Below are positions 25,768 to 38,953 of a DNA stretch of 64,000 nt, piece after piece. The position numbers and the translations under genes were made by a program. Under the pieces are notes generated by a model that was not told where the DNA came from, made no database searches, and was given only the letters and a program-made list of their open reading frames with translations. How positions within the stretch are numbered: the first letter of the stretch is position 1; each line of letters starts with the position of its first letter. The stretch comes from Pegea sp. RAD2-039. Taxonomy: Eukaryota > Chordata > Thaliacea > Salpida > Salpidae. The stretch covers positions 62,001 to 126,000 of the forward strand of contig JAQGEQ010000344.1 of assembly GCA_034620365.1 (NCBI GenBank), read 5' to 3'.

Positions 25768-27044
25768 GTTGTTTCGAGCGCTCGTAACTTGTGAAAATTT
25801 CTTGAATAGTGATGTAGACCAATTTTAAGGATGTATTTATAGAGATTTTCAAACACTTGGAAAAAAGTAATAATTTAATTAGGAGAAGGTTTATAAGTTT
25901 TGAAGAGTTTTATTTCACTTCAGTCTAGTCAATAACAAGTATTCGCCTCTAGCGATAAATATCTGAAAAAGTATTAGATGATTAACACGATATCTCAGAT
26001 TTCATTTGAAGTTATTGCTATGCCGGGTTCTTATAATAATTCGATTTATTTCACTTATCAATTGATATGATTTACAAAATATAAAAATATGTTTAATTTA
26101 TTATCTCTATTTGTAGATTTTGTAATCTCAGAATTTATACCAATTTGATTTGTACAAATTGCTTTTTGATTATTTCAAATCTCAAATTATCTTTGTGATA
26201 AAATCTGATGAATAAAATAAATTAATAAAAGATGCAAGATGCAAGAAATCCTTTTAAAAGATCCTTTGAAAATTAATGTTGAATAAAACTTATTTGTTTA
26301 GTAAAAAGAACTAGAGTTTCTATAATCCCGTATTAAAAAGAACTTAAAAATATATATTTATTTAGATTATAAGTACAAAATTCAATTTTAATTATTTATA
26401 ATAAGTATCTGTTCACAAAAGATATAAGAAATTGAATTGCTTTGTTGTAATTAAAATGTTTTTTTAAGGATGTTATTTTAATTAATAATTGTTAAGGTAT
26501 TCTTTAGTATTTTGTAAATAAAAAAGATTAAACAAATTAAACTAAGTGTTTTGCAAAAGCAAGTTTGTTGTTAGGAAAATTATCTAAAAATATTAATTTT
26601 TATCTAAATATTAGTAGAAGTAAAAGGTTGGGATTATTTAACAAATCTAGAAAAATTTACAAATAATTTACAAGTTCCGCTTGATAAGTTAAAATATTTC
26701 TGATATTTTTTCTAATCTCTTTAACTTACGATTTTTTTGTTGAGAAATTTGCTATTGTGAAGCTATTGAGGAAATTTGTACAAGGTACCAACACAATCTT
26801 CTTCGGTCTACATTGCTGTTGATTATTTTGTGACTAAAACGTTTTACGTCAAAATATTTGATATTAAAATGTGACAAATAGTAATAAGCTCCATTCATAA
26901 TTTCTTTTCATAAAACAAGGAGATTGTAGCAACGGTTTACCCTCCCCTAACTTTCAATGTTTTAATTCAGTAGCTACGAATACTACAAAATTCTTGAACT
27001 GTTAGACTGTTTCGTTTTTACTTCATATATATATTATTCTTATA

Positions 27045-27142
27045 TAACAGAAAAATTATGTAACAGAAAAATTATATAACAGAAAAATTATGTAACAGAA
27101 AAATTATATAACAGAAAAATTATATAACTGAAAAATTATATA
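27045..27142. repeat. Short 16-bp tandem repeat
   Basis: About six copies of acagaaaaattatata, with a g/a alternation near the unit end. Noncoding, intergenic. Confidence 0.9.
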
Positions 27143-28204
27143 GAAATTTTTTAAACTGTTGACAAGCCTAATCTTTAAAAGCGAGAATGCACACTTGAAT
27201 GAAATTAAAGAATGCTTTTAAAATATTTGCATATAATAGAAAAGCTTTTAAACTTTTAAAGGTTTTCAATTTAATAAAGATATATTTAAATAATTGTTTC
27301 AGTTGAGTTGATAAGTAAATATTCATGAAACAAACAAAAGAGTAGTATTTTGATAAAATAAACCAGTTTTAAAAATCACTTGAATACAATTGCAGCTTCT
27401 GAAACCAATTGAGACTTTCGATAAATTGATATTCATTTATTTTATTCAACGCATGCCTGCAGATGACAAATTATACAACTCTTTTAGCGGGCACAAAAAA
27501 TTTAACAACAAATAGGTGATGAACAGGTTTAAGTATTAACCTAAAAAGATGATGTAAAATACTGTGAGGTAAGTAAAGTTTTCAAACTGCAGAAAAAAAC
27601 TGGCAGATTTACTGGTTAACGAAATTAATCAAATTATATATTTGTTAGTTTAAAAGAGCAAATGAACTTTAAATTATAGATGAAATCAAGAAGAAGTTTT
27701 CAAACTGTAGCTACTCTATTGTAAAAACTATTAGTCTGCTGGCTGTTAAAGTTGTTAAGCGAATCAATTATGAATGTTGAGTTTCTGAGAACATATGAAA
27801 GACTGTCATCTTTTAAAGGAGCTAAGATAACAGATTACTTAGTTTTTAAATACATTTAATCGTTGTAAATTTGTCATTTAATTTAGAGAAAATTTGTATT
27901 AAACAATTTAATAAAAGTATATTAAACACAAAACAAGTATTCACAAGAAAGCAGAATAACTGAATCTGGATTAGTTAAAATTAGTGAAGAAATAAAATTA
28001 AAACAATAAAATCTGAAGTAAGAAAAATGTCAAATGATATTTTAACAACATCAAGTTTAATATTCTTCAAATTATTAAGACTGTTTAAATTCTATAACAT
28101 TTATAATAATAACACAAGTAAATGATAAAGTTTTATTTCTTTAAATCAACTTTGTTTTTTAAATTTAAAAGTTATATCTTTCTTCTTCATCTAATTATAA
28201 TTTT

Positions 28205-28470
28205 GCTGTCACATGCTGAAGCCATGTTGACCACCAAGTAGGTGTAGAGTACTAGAGAGTAAGTAGACTATTATAGGTGTACTGGCATTACTGTATACAC
28301 ATGTGGGCTGATTATAGTGGTGAGCAGCGTGCACTCAGCCACTTCTATCAAATAGACCCGCTATTGGCTCACACAACAAAGTGGCCTGATACAGTGGTAT
28401 TACTCTAACCCACACATAATGGATAGAAGCCAACCGATTCAAATACCAGTCTATCTCGTCACTTTTGCTC
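28205..28470. other. Composition island, unidentified
   Basis: About 265 bp with clearly higher G+C and fewer homopolymers than its surroundings, open in no frame. It includes partly repeated 'gattatagtggtgag' and 'gatacagtggtatta' and a stretch (28427-28440) faintly like a tRNA B-box. No foldable tRNA, snRNA or 5S match was recognised. It could be a structured RNA, a SINE fragment or a regulatory element. Confidence 0.35.
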
Positions 28471-30772
28471 ACTTGTTAGTATATGATCGTATTTAAAAAG
28501 CTTGTTTAATTATTGATAGAAAGAAACACAACTGACAACTGTGTGATGACACTTTGTGTAAGAACACACCAACTGACAATCGAAACAATAACAAGATTCA
28601 ATTGAATGTTTCAAAATCTTTAAAATCAAATTATAAACCACTCACGATATAAACCTGTAGACAAATAGTCGATTGTTTGTAATTGTGTGTGCTTTTACTG
28701 CAAACATTTGAACTCAATATTCTAGAATATCAAACTTTCAAGCGATGGTTGTTGGTTTCAGAGAGTTGATGCAAAAGCAAGAAGGAATGAAATCTGTCAG
28801 TAAATTTCCTTCCAACTGCTGAAGTTCAGGCTGAAGTTCAGGCAACACAATGATATTTTTAAGGTGTCGCAAGCAAAAAGATGCTTTGAACGATTGACAC
28901 AGACTTATTTGTAACAACCACATTTAATAAGATGAAGTTCATGTGATGTAAGTTTGACAACAAATTGGAGTTTTTTGAGATTTTCATTATTTTAACAAAA
29001 ATAAGAAATTTTTAAACAGCTTTTGTTTTATTGTTGGTAATTTGATTTCCGAAATGTTTTGATTGATCCATCACCCTTATGATGATATCTTAAAATTGTT
29101 TAAAGAAATCGACCTCAAAAAACAGAAAATAAAAATCTAAACTATCTGAATGTCGAATCTTCACAAATAATCATTTGTTTGAATAATCTTTGTAGAGAGT
29201 TGTTCTGATCGATTGAATTCAGTTAACTTTCTAGTTTGATTTATATTCAGATTTAAAACAGTTATTTGTTGGCTGGTATCAACAAGAGACAAATCTCCTC
29301 TGGTATTAGATCATTAATTACTAACTGTTTTAAGTAATCGTTAAAACCTTGGGATTTTAGTAGAGCCGAGTTCTTTAATTGACAAAGATCATATCTTTGG
29401 AACATTTCAAATCACTTTGAGAAGCAGGTCTCAGTCTAAATCGGGTCAGAAAATTTAACTGATTTGATGAGATTTTCTACAAGATAAATTTCTAAGTCAG
29501 ATATAAGAATTAAAAATCAAAATCCATCTTAACTGTAAGCTGGCGACTTCAATGAGCAATATAACAATTGTTAGAAATAATGCTGGAGCAGTTTTTACGA
29601 TTTCCTACAACTAAAACTGATATTTTATCATTTATTACTTTAATGAAGTTCCTTTCCTTGCTACCTCTGAAAATTTTATGGTTAAGGACTTTGTAGTGAA
29701 AGAATATTTTACGAAATGATATTCTAAAAAAATAAACTTGAAAACTATAAAATAAAAAAAAATACTGGCTTATACTGATTAAATATGATAAATGTATACT
29801 AATAAAAATTAAATGAGTTTTGCTCACAAGATGATAAAAGGAGATACACAACCTAATTTTTAATTACTAAGAATGATTCCTCTGAAATTAGTCCGAGGAA
29901 GCTCGTTAGAGTTAGTTGTGTTGTCAAGTACAATCTGTTCAAACTTTTTGTAACAATCAACAATAGTTTTTAATGATATATAAGAATCAGACTTCATCTG
30001 AATTTCATATCAAAAACCGTTTACTTTTGTATAAATTTACATTCAATTATTACCAGATAGTAATTGATTTAGTTAAGCTGGCGTGGTTTCTTCTTATATC
30101 TTCTTTCTATTAATTAATATAAATTAATTGAATGCTCAGAAATTTAAGTGAAACGAATTAAAAAGAATAAAGCATTTATGATGTTTAGTTTTTTATCTCT
30201 ATTTGTTTCTTAACTGACAAAATCTATAATTGAAACTAAACAAAAATTAGAGTTTTCTTTTAATATAAACAAGTAAGTTATTAACGTTTTTACAAACTAG
30301 TTTTTAGAATCCATACAACAGATTTTTTAAAAGGGAAACGATAATTTTGATGTTTACTACAAAATCAAGTAATCAAATTAGTTTTGTTTAAAAATTGTGT
30401 TGTATTGCTTATAAGAGAAGAAATTATATTAACTTTTATATTGACTGAGAAGTTTATATTTGATGATATTTCTGAAGACATAAAACCAGAACGAAATTGT
30501 ATATCATCACTTTTTATAATAGCTTTTCAATACTTTATTTTTTCTAATAACAAAACTCTTAAAATTGTTTTGAAGTTTTGTTCCTACAAATCACTTTTCA
30601 ATGAAATTAGAGTTTAAAGGCAATGATACTTCGAGAAAGATTTTCTTCTCAAGACTTCAAGTGATCATCATAAAAGTTGTTCAAACTTCAGCAACTTATT
30701 TGATATCATTTAAATATACTTTTTTGCTAAATTAATTTTATAAAATGTAGTTTTGAATCAACAAATTCGGTT

Positions 30773-33700
30773 TTAATTACAGCAATCAAAATAGTTAAAA
30801 TCATTTTTATCATCACAAGTTGTTTCAAGACTTTTCAAATAAGAAACTCTTGTGATTGGACATAAGCCTCCAGGACAAGGACAAAATAAATCATTAATAC
30901 AAAAAAAACTTTGTTTGAAAATACATAAAAGTAACAAAAACAAGATAGCAACTGAAGGAATGATGATGTATAAATAGTTTCTTAAACATCTAGCTTGGAC
31001 TTTTTTCTTTTTGAGGCAAACGTTAAATCTGCAAAAAGATTTTTTTATATTTCTAAAACAGTTAGAAATAAATAAGAATTGTTACTAACGTATGCTTTGC
31101 TGCTTTATTGTGGTTCTTCTTCCAATAACCAACTAAATCGTTAGTGCAATCATCCAACGAGTCGTACATCAGTAAAAAACGATCCGATTTCGTTGTACTT
31201 TCACAGTTAGAGAACAAATGGAATTTTATTTCGACACACCCACCTATACAAGTAATAAAGTCATTAAATGCGACACTTTTAATGTCTAAGAGACCTGCCA
31301 ATAAATATGAAAATTAAATCTACAAATTTTACTTCATCAGTGGATTATTTAGACCATAGATTAGTTTAAGCAACAAAATATCTAAAGTGATCATTCAAAT
31401 GCGACGATAAAAATCAATTTAAAACCCTTCTTAGATAACTGGTAATTTGTTCATCAAAATAGATGATTGCTTCATTCAAGAAAACTCCCAGACATCGTAA
31501 GTTTAAACTACTCGCTCAATTAATCGTTTAACTTCATTCGTTTTGCTTGCCTGGTGTTAAAGCTGCGATGTTTGGTTTTACTGAATATCTGTCAGGCGCA
31601 TTTGTCTTGATTTTGAAAGTGACAATTTTGTTGGACTTTCCTTTTGTGGAGTTTCTTACTAGAAGTGTACCACAATATTTTTCAGTTTTTTCATTCACGT
31701 AAAATGAAATTGTATTTAATGGTCTAATAAAAAAACACGAAAAATTAAAAGTCAAACTTGTTGTTGTAAATTTTTCTTATAATGATCATATATTATTGTA
31801 ATTATATCAAAATATATTTTTAGAATATTTTATTTAATATTTAAACTGAAATCTGAATAAATATCTAACAAAAAACTCACTTGACTAAAAGAAGATCTCC
31901 TAACTTTCCAAAGCCACATTTATCCAGTTTTGTGTGAATACTTCTCTCTGTCAAAAGTTGGAATTTATTATAAGGTTTGTGTTAAATTTAAGTAAATAGT
32001 TTAAAGATATCTTCTCTTGATACTTAAGTAAAATGTTCATTTACTTTTACTTATTGTAGATTTCTTATTCGTGGTATTTTCCGTTTTGCTGTTTTCTACA
32101 AAGTAATAAATAAAAATAATATTAGAAGTTATTTGATTAATGATAACATTTATAAAAATGGTTTCAAAACAACATTCCTTACTTTTACAGACAGAAGTAT
32201 TTTCATCAGTTTGATTTCTATTTTGACTTTCATCTGTTGAAGGATTACTTTTAGTGGAAGATATTTGATCTGAAAGTTTTTCTTTTGTACTACTCTTTGA
32301 GATTTCCACTTTTGTCTTATCTTGAGGGTCATTTTCAATGGTGACAGTCAGGGAAGATTTAGGTGTAGATGTGCCAGCAAGTTCCACTTCATCTTCATCT
32401 TTTATAGTAATTGAGAAACCATTTTTATGTTTTGATTTTTTGTTTGATTCCATTTTTAAAGTTATATCATTACTATTGACATTGTTTTTTTCTACATCCA
32501 TATCTCTATTAGTACCAGTAGAGTATTTATTATTTGTAGGTTGTTTAATATTCATAGGTTTGTGAGTATCTTTGAGTTGGTCAGTATTGTTAAATTGGTT
32601 ATCATCGCGTAATTTTTTAGTACCTTTTAATTGGTTGGAATCACAAACTTTATCAGTAATTAAGTCTTTGTTAACATCTGAGTTCTTGTTAACATCTGAG
32701 CTCTTGTTAAAGTATGACTTTGTATTAACATCTGAGTTCTTGTTAACATCTGAGTTCTTGTTAACATCTGAGTTCTTGTTAACATCTGAGTTCTTGTTAA
32801 CATCTGAGTTCTTGTTAACATCTGAGTTCTTGTTAACATCTGAGTTCTTATTAACATCTGAGTTCTTGTTAACATCTGAGTTCTTATTAAAGTATGACTT
32901 TGTATTAACATCTGAGTTCTTATTAACATCTGAGTTCTTATTAACATCTGAGTTCTTGTTAACATCTGAGTTCTTATTAACATCTGAGTTCTTATTAACA
33001 TCTGAGTTCTTGTTAACATCTGAGTTCTTGTTAACATCTGAGTTCTTGTTAACATCTGAGTTCTTGTTAACATCTGAGTTCTTGTTAACATCTGAGTTCT
33101 TATTAACATCTGAGTTCTTATTAAAGTATGACTTTGTATTAACATCTGAGTTCTTATTAAAGTATGACTTTGTATTAACATCTGAGTTCTTGTTAACATC
33201 TGAGTTCTTATTAACATCTGAGTTCTTGTTAACATCTGAGTTCTTGTTAACATCTGAATATGTGTTTATATCTTTGAAACTTTTAACACCTGTGACTACT
33301 GTTATGGTGCCATTGTTGCTATCTTCAAATTCTCTTCTACTCGTTGAGTTATCTTCATCATTACTTGTCAAATTTGAAGTTGTACTTTTATTAGATTCTA
33401 TGAAGTAAAAAAAATACAATTGAATCAGATTTTATAAATCAAACGTTATGATACCTCAAATATAATAGAATATTTTTAAAATAAGTTTTAATAATTTTTA
33501 AATAATTTTTTAAATAATTTGTAAATTACAAAAAACGTTTTATAAGACAAACCTTTACTTTTTGGTTGCTTTCTTCCATCCGCACATTTGTCATATTGCC
33601 AAAAAGGATCCTGGAATTTTATTTTTTAAATAAGTTAGAATTTAATCTAAAGTTAATCGTTGTAACAGCAGTAAATATATAAATATGTATATTAAAGCAA

Positions 33701-34000
33701 AATAACTACAAAATAACTTACGTTATTATCACAAATTTTTACAAAGTGTTCATTATGCATAAGTTTTGGTAATTGTTTAATACTTTCAAACTTTATATTA
33801 GTCTTATCCTTTTTATTGATCCAAATATTAACAAGCTTCCAAATAAAAGAGAAAATATAACTAGGCTCATATTTATATTCTCTTTCACTCTCCGAGCTAT
33901 TACATTTATTAGAATAGCCTCTCCTATTGCGTATTTGTCTATGTTTGACCACTTTGATGGTGTTTCTATTATCGCCAGGTAATGATAAATCATCGTCCAT
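30773..34000 (-). CDS. MOSPD2-like ER membrane-contact protein: partial CRAL-TRIO, repeat linker, MSP domain, TM tail
   Basis: MOSPD2/VAP-type tether; MSP domains bind FFAT motifs on partner organelle proteins at the ER surface. Exon 1 (start 34000) ends in a stretch like the C-terminal half of a CRAL-TRIO lipid-binding domain (YIFSFIWKLVNIWI, then IKF...LPKLM). The next exon adds DPFWQYDKCADGRK. A large exon (about 33398-32190) encodes roughly 30 copies of KNSDVN and an acidic, Ser/Thr-rich linker. Exons near 31900, 31730-31540 and 31290-31090 form the MSP domain: GTLLVRNSTKG, IVTFKIKTNAPDRYSVKPN, DRFLLMYDSLDD and LVGYWKK. The last exon has a hydrophobic segment (YIIIPSVAILFLLLLCIF) then a Cys-rich tail. 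The N-terminal half of CRAL-TRIO is not found upstream. The identity of the MSP part is firm; the MOSPD2 assignment rests on the CRAL-TRIO fragment plus TM order. Confidence 0.78.
32667..33256 (-). repeat. 18-bp coding minisatellite (KNSDVN repeats)
   Basis: About 30 tandem 18-bp units translating as KNSDVN in the MOSPD2-like frame. Four interspersed variant units read TKSYFNK (at about 32710, 32890, 33125 and 33160), giving a partial higher-order pattern. The array stays in frame throughout. Both strands are open because 18 is a multiple of three; the + strand frame is a shadow. Confidence 0.95.
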
Positions 34001-35110
34001 TATTTAGTTTTAGAACACTAAAATGGAAGAGCAAAACTGTATGGATGATTTTTTAACTTTCATTTGCTTTAATAAAGGCAAAAATTACACAAACATCATT
34101 TTAATTAAAAATTGAGGCAACTAATTTTTATTTGTAAACCAAATTCACATAAAACTGCTGTTTTATTTATGCATTTACATGACGTCATAATTGGCATAGG
34201 AATAAAAGTAACCTTGAATAATTTGGCTTTTTGTTTGAAAAGGTTGATATCTGATAGAAAGTTTAAAAAAAAATTAATTTTGATAGATAAGATTTTTGAC
34301 ACCAATGAAGTGATCAAAAATCATTTAATAGTTTGTAAACTCAATTTCTATCTTTTATTCCGATATTTAAAGTTTTTACATTTAAAGCAAGCCTATACAA
34401 GGGAAATTTACACTTTAAAACAAAACGGATATATCTGACTGCATAATTACCTAAACATTCTTCCTGGTGACTTTTTTAATCGCTATAATTTCCTATTATA
34501 CCTGAATAAGTATGTTTATAATGCTATACAAGTATTATTGTCTCAAAGATGCAAAAAACTATTTAAGAAAGCTATTATTACTGTTTGAATTTAAATTATG
34601 TTTTAACAATTTGTTTTCCTTTAGTAAAATATTTTATAGATCTAGCTATTGTAATATTACTTGAATTAGAATTTATTATTCATTAGCGTTTGGATTTTTA
34701 TTCTTTATAACAAATATAATCCCTTACTAACCCCACCGACCTAGCTTGAAATTCCGTAAAAATCACAAAAAGTCATATTCGAAATAAAAGTTTACTCTTT
34801 TTAAAATAAATTTTATGTAAAAATCATTTGAGCTAGAAAATTTTATAATTGTTATAAACATAATTGCTGGTATAAAAAATTAAATATTAAACTTTATAAT
34901 AATATAAATGGTGAAAAGTTTAAAGCGTAAAATCCAGAAACAAGTTTACTTAGGATGTGTTTACATATAATAAAGAAGAAAAAGTAATTAAGTGAGAAAA
35001 TATTCCAAAAAATGAATTTAGCTTATTTACTGAACATCAATTTAAATGGATAATTAACAACAAATTATTTTTGATGTAATAAAATGCATATAAAGATAAA
35101 GATGTTTTGT
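34001..35110. other. Interval between MOSPD2-like and FAAH genes
   Basis: No CRAL-TRIO exon or other coding signal on the - strand; the + frame at 34112-34438 has no homology that I recognise. It contains one TGACGTCA (34180-34187). A 'cattttag' acceptor lies 19 bases before the MOSPD2-like ATG, so an upstream noncoding exon or trans-splicing is possible. Confidence 0.5.
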
Positions 35111-38100
35111 TTATTGATTCGAAACAACCGTTTCAACCTCTTTCATTAATTTCAAACAGAGTTCTTCTTTCCATGGTAATGAAACACATTGTATACTTAT
35201 TGGCATGCCTAAGCTAGCACGAGCAGCCTAAAAAAATGTAGTTAATCTATTGATAAACTATTTGTGAAAAGCTAAGAAGAGATAACATTTAAATAAAACA
35301 GTTTTTCAAAATTGAAAATTACAACATTTAGAATTCATAAAAGTTTTTTAGAAACTTACATTTTGTATCATGATATCATAATTATCATTATAGTGGCCCT
35401 CATAATCTTCTAACTCTTTAATGTCTTGTTCTGAAACTGAAGATACGGTAACAACACCAGCTGGGTAGTTAAGCATGTTGTATATGACTGGATAGCTCCA
35501 AAAGGCTTTGAAATGAAACTTGTTTAAAATTAAAATAGCTTAAAAGTAATAAGATCGAAGTTAGTTATTCAAAATACAATTTCTTTTTCAAAAAAAGTTG
35601 TTTAGATTTTACCGTAAGGTTCATTCATTGTATTTGCAGGGCATGCCGGTGTACAAAAAGCTGGACATATTAATACATCTAGGTTTAATTCATTCCATTT
35701 ATGAAAGAATTCATTTCTAATGCTTTCTAAAATCAAGTGATACTTTGACAATTGGCTAGCTGTTGTGTTTGTTAACTTGTACAACTTGGAAAGTCGTTTA
35801 TTCTGTAGTAAGTGTTTTGGAAATTATAAAAGTATATAAAGTAATTCTAGATGTCAATTGCTTATTACTCTAAAAATAATAATAATTATTTTTTTTTTGC
35901 ATAGTTCAGAATTTATTGCGTTATTAAATATCCAGAAAAAATTACTCAAAACTTTTATTAAATAAAATAAACTTATAAAATTTCTAAACAAGTTGAAAGT
36001 TTATGAAACTTTTAGCTACTAACCCCTTTTAATTTATGATAAAATGATTTTATGTTGCTCATTAAAGATGTAACTTTCAGAAGCTCATAAATAGTCTTAA
36101 GAGGTTGTGGTTCTCCATCTAATTCACTCATAGTTCTCCACATATCACCTTTATCAGCAAAGATACCTAAGATCAAATAATTTTCTATAATTATTTCTAT
36201 TTATTAATTTGATATCATTTTTTCCTTATTAGTAAGTTTGATTCGTACCGATTCGATTAAGTAGTTTTCAACTAACTGTAAAAACTTGTACAAACAAATC
36301 TTATGTTTGGTGGCCGAAGATATTAAAGATTTGATGATAGCGAATGTATATGATTTGTAACTCAACAAAACTACAAAATAAAAACACACCAGCAAAAATT
36401 GTCAATTGCATTTCTTCTGGTCTAGGAACATTAAACTGAACCAGTTGATGTCCGGCTTTTTCCAACAAATTCTTTGTATTTTTAACTGCTCTTTTAATAG
36501 CAGGAACTGGTTTTTGATAACCATCATCTAAATAGAATCCTATTCGTAGCTTTTTCTTCGATTGATACATCTATCATAGATATCATGATAAAGTTTAATT
36601 GCAATTAAATATGAAATTTTACATTTATTATGAAATAGTAGCAACACAGTTTTATTTAATAGCTCAAAACTTATACTTAAATTAAATAGTCAATTAACAA
36701 AAAAGTTTTAAAATTTAAAATGTTTAAAAAGCCATAAAGCAAATTAAGAAATGTGAAATAGAACTTAAATAAGCTCAAATTTTTCAATTAAAATATACAA
36801 AAGCCATTTTTCATAAATTTCAGTAAACAAATTTTATTAAAACTTTAAATGTAAAGTTGATCAATTTTTCACCTTTTCATTAAACTTCAAAGCGGGCAGG
36901 GTTTTATCCAATTCAAAAGCTATAGGACTTAATAAAGCCCGCATACCTTGGACCAGCGTGTCCACATCACGGGCCATTGGTCCAACCGAACAAAACAAAA
37001 TTCGTTGCCATGGTAGCGAAGCTGAAAGTTTTCAATTTTTTACAGATGTTAGAAAAGATCTCAAATGACAAACAGAGAAGTCAAGATCTCACAAGGAAGT
37101 CCTAAAGAACTGACGCGACCAGAAGTTGGTTTAAAGCCAGAAATTCCACAGAAATTTGCAGGGGTACGAATACTTCCAGCAATATCTGTTCCAAAACCAA
37201 GTAAAGAAGCTCTTCCTCCAATCAATGCTCCTTCTCCAGAAGAAGAACCTCCCGGAGATAGATTAGGGTTCAAAGGATTTTTTGTTCTTCCATAAATAGG
37301 ATTGAAACTTTCCAAACTTTTAAAACAACGTCGAATGTTGACATTACTTGATTGAGGTTTGAATATCACCTTGAACACATGTAAGGAACAGTTGTCTTCA
37401 CGAAAGGAATTGCTCCGTGATACTTCAACACTTTCACAACAACTGAATCTTCCTCAGACTTGTTGCCAATTAAGATAGAAATCCCTCGCGGTGTATCCAT
37501 ACCCTGAAACCGATTTACTAACTTTACTTTTGTATTTTAGGAGTATTTTGTTGTTAAAAATGTTTCAAAACTTCTTTCATTTCTTTATCAATTTAAAAGC
37601 GACCTTTTAAATCTTATAAAGATTACAAAAGTTTAAACAAAAGTCTATGAGTGGTCGAAGTTTGCTTCTTGTCCAGGATAACTTCTTACCAACGAATATT
37701 GTGTTTGGTATTCAAGGATATTAAAAAAATCAAAGTTTTTGTCTTGATGCTAGTTTCAAATGATTTAGAAATAATAAAAAATTAGTAAAACCTCCAAAGT
37801 TACGATTTTACTTTTCAAAAATGTTTTTTAGACATCTTAAATTGAAGTTCTTTAATTATCACACTTTTTAATAACCTCATGTAGTAAAGAAATAAATTAA
37901 GTTTTTAATTGATCATATTATGAGAAGAAAGTTTGAAGGTACTTTTGTGGCGATATTTTCTTTAAGACTAACTGGTAAGCCATAAAGAAGTGAAGATGAT
38001 ATATCTTTGTTCTCAAGACTTTTCACAATTTCTTTTGGTTTTATGTCTATCACACGAGAAATACAATTGGTCTTCAGATGTAATTTGTAAGCCTAAAACA

Positions 38101-38953
38101 CATTTTCAATAAAATAAAGACAAAGTCAACAAAATGTTATTTTTAATTCATCGACAAAAAAGTCAAAATAATTAATTTTCTTATTTACTTTATACTGAAA
38201 GTATGAAATAACATCTTCTATTTTTATTTCTTTTTCTTTTATTTTCTCCATCAACTGGAATGCATCTAGATCAGCAATACTTCCATTCTAAAAGGGAAAA
38301 AGTATCACTTTTGAAACCAATTAAAAGTCGAATAACAACTAATTTACGATCAGTATTAAAAGTAATTTTAACTACGAGATTACGGAAACAAATAATTTTT
38401 TAATTAGATTAAAGCATTTAAACATTCAAGACTTGAAGTTCAAATATGAAGAAATATAATAATTTTATGTTAACTTACAGATAAAATAGATAAATAATTT
38501 TGGTGTAACTAATTTAGTTTTACTAGCAAGTTTTTAGACGTTTACTTTTAAAGATTTTAAACCTGTAATTGCTAAACTTTCTATATTTCGATTCTATGAT
38601 TTTGTAAACTTTTTTATTGATTACTACTAAAAGATGTTTCTAAGAAACATTATGAAAAGAAAAGTCACTTTTATCTATTTTTACCAACAAATATTTGAAA
38701 ACATTTATGTTTCTCCATAAAAACATTTTATTGTTAACAGTTTTTATTAAGCTAATAAGTAACAAATTACTTTGATTTCCTTATTGGATAAGTTTCTTTG
38801 AATCTCATAACAAATTTCTTTTGCTTTCTTTAATCTTTTATGAGACAGAAAAACTTTTTGTTTGTACTTTTTAACATAAATCCTTCCCAATGAAAGCAGA
38901 AAACATCCAGAAATTACACTCAAGAAAAAGATTAACAAATCTACTTCAAACAT
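35111..38953 (-). CDS. FAAH: Fatty-acid amide hydrolase (FAAH-1 type, amidase signature family)
   Basis: Membrane serine hydrolase that degrades fatty-acid amides such as anandamide. Exon 1 (38953 downward) carries an N-terminal transmembrane helix (LLIFFLSVISGCFLLSLG) and a basic stretch, as in FAAH-1. Later exons: NGSIADLDAFQLMEKI (38285), YGLPVSLKEN with the catalytic Lys (about 37975), DSVVVKVLKYHGAIPFVKTT (37440), SPGGSSSGEGALIGG with the bridging Ser and GTDIAGSIRTPANFCG with the nucleophilic Ser (37250-37130), VGPMARDVDTLVQGMRALL (36970) and RIGFYLDDGYQKPVPA (36540). The C-terminal exons hold YNMLNYPAGVVTV (35480) and GMPISIQCVSLPWKEELCL (35200). The Ser-Ser-Lys triad is complete and the length and order are normal. 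The stop is at 35111-35113. Confidence 0.93.

Larger units (their letters stand above)
25768..30772. other. 5-kb gene-poor interval
   Basis: No coding exon recognised on either strand; open frames at 28738-28923, 29549-29851 and 30384-30617 look like AT-rich chance frames. It contains a small 16-bp tandem repeat and one base-composition island, listed separately. Confidence 0.5.

Noticed and set aside
28420-28450. tRNA-like B-box
   Set aside because: No matching A-box, anticodon arm or acceptor stem could be folded around it.
32572-33408. 278-codon + strand frame with LLTSEF repeats
   Set aside because: Antisense shadow of the KNSDVN array, which is the frame linked to MSP and CRAL-TRIO exons.
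34112-34438. 108-codon + frame, and - frame 34105-34317, as missing CRAL-TRIO exons
   Set aside because: Neither frame shows CRAL-TRIO motifs or good splice borders in phase.
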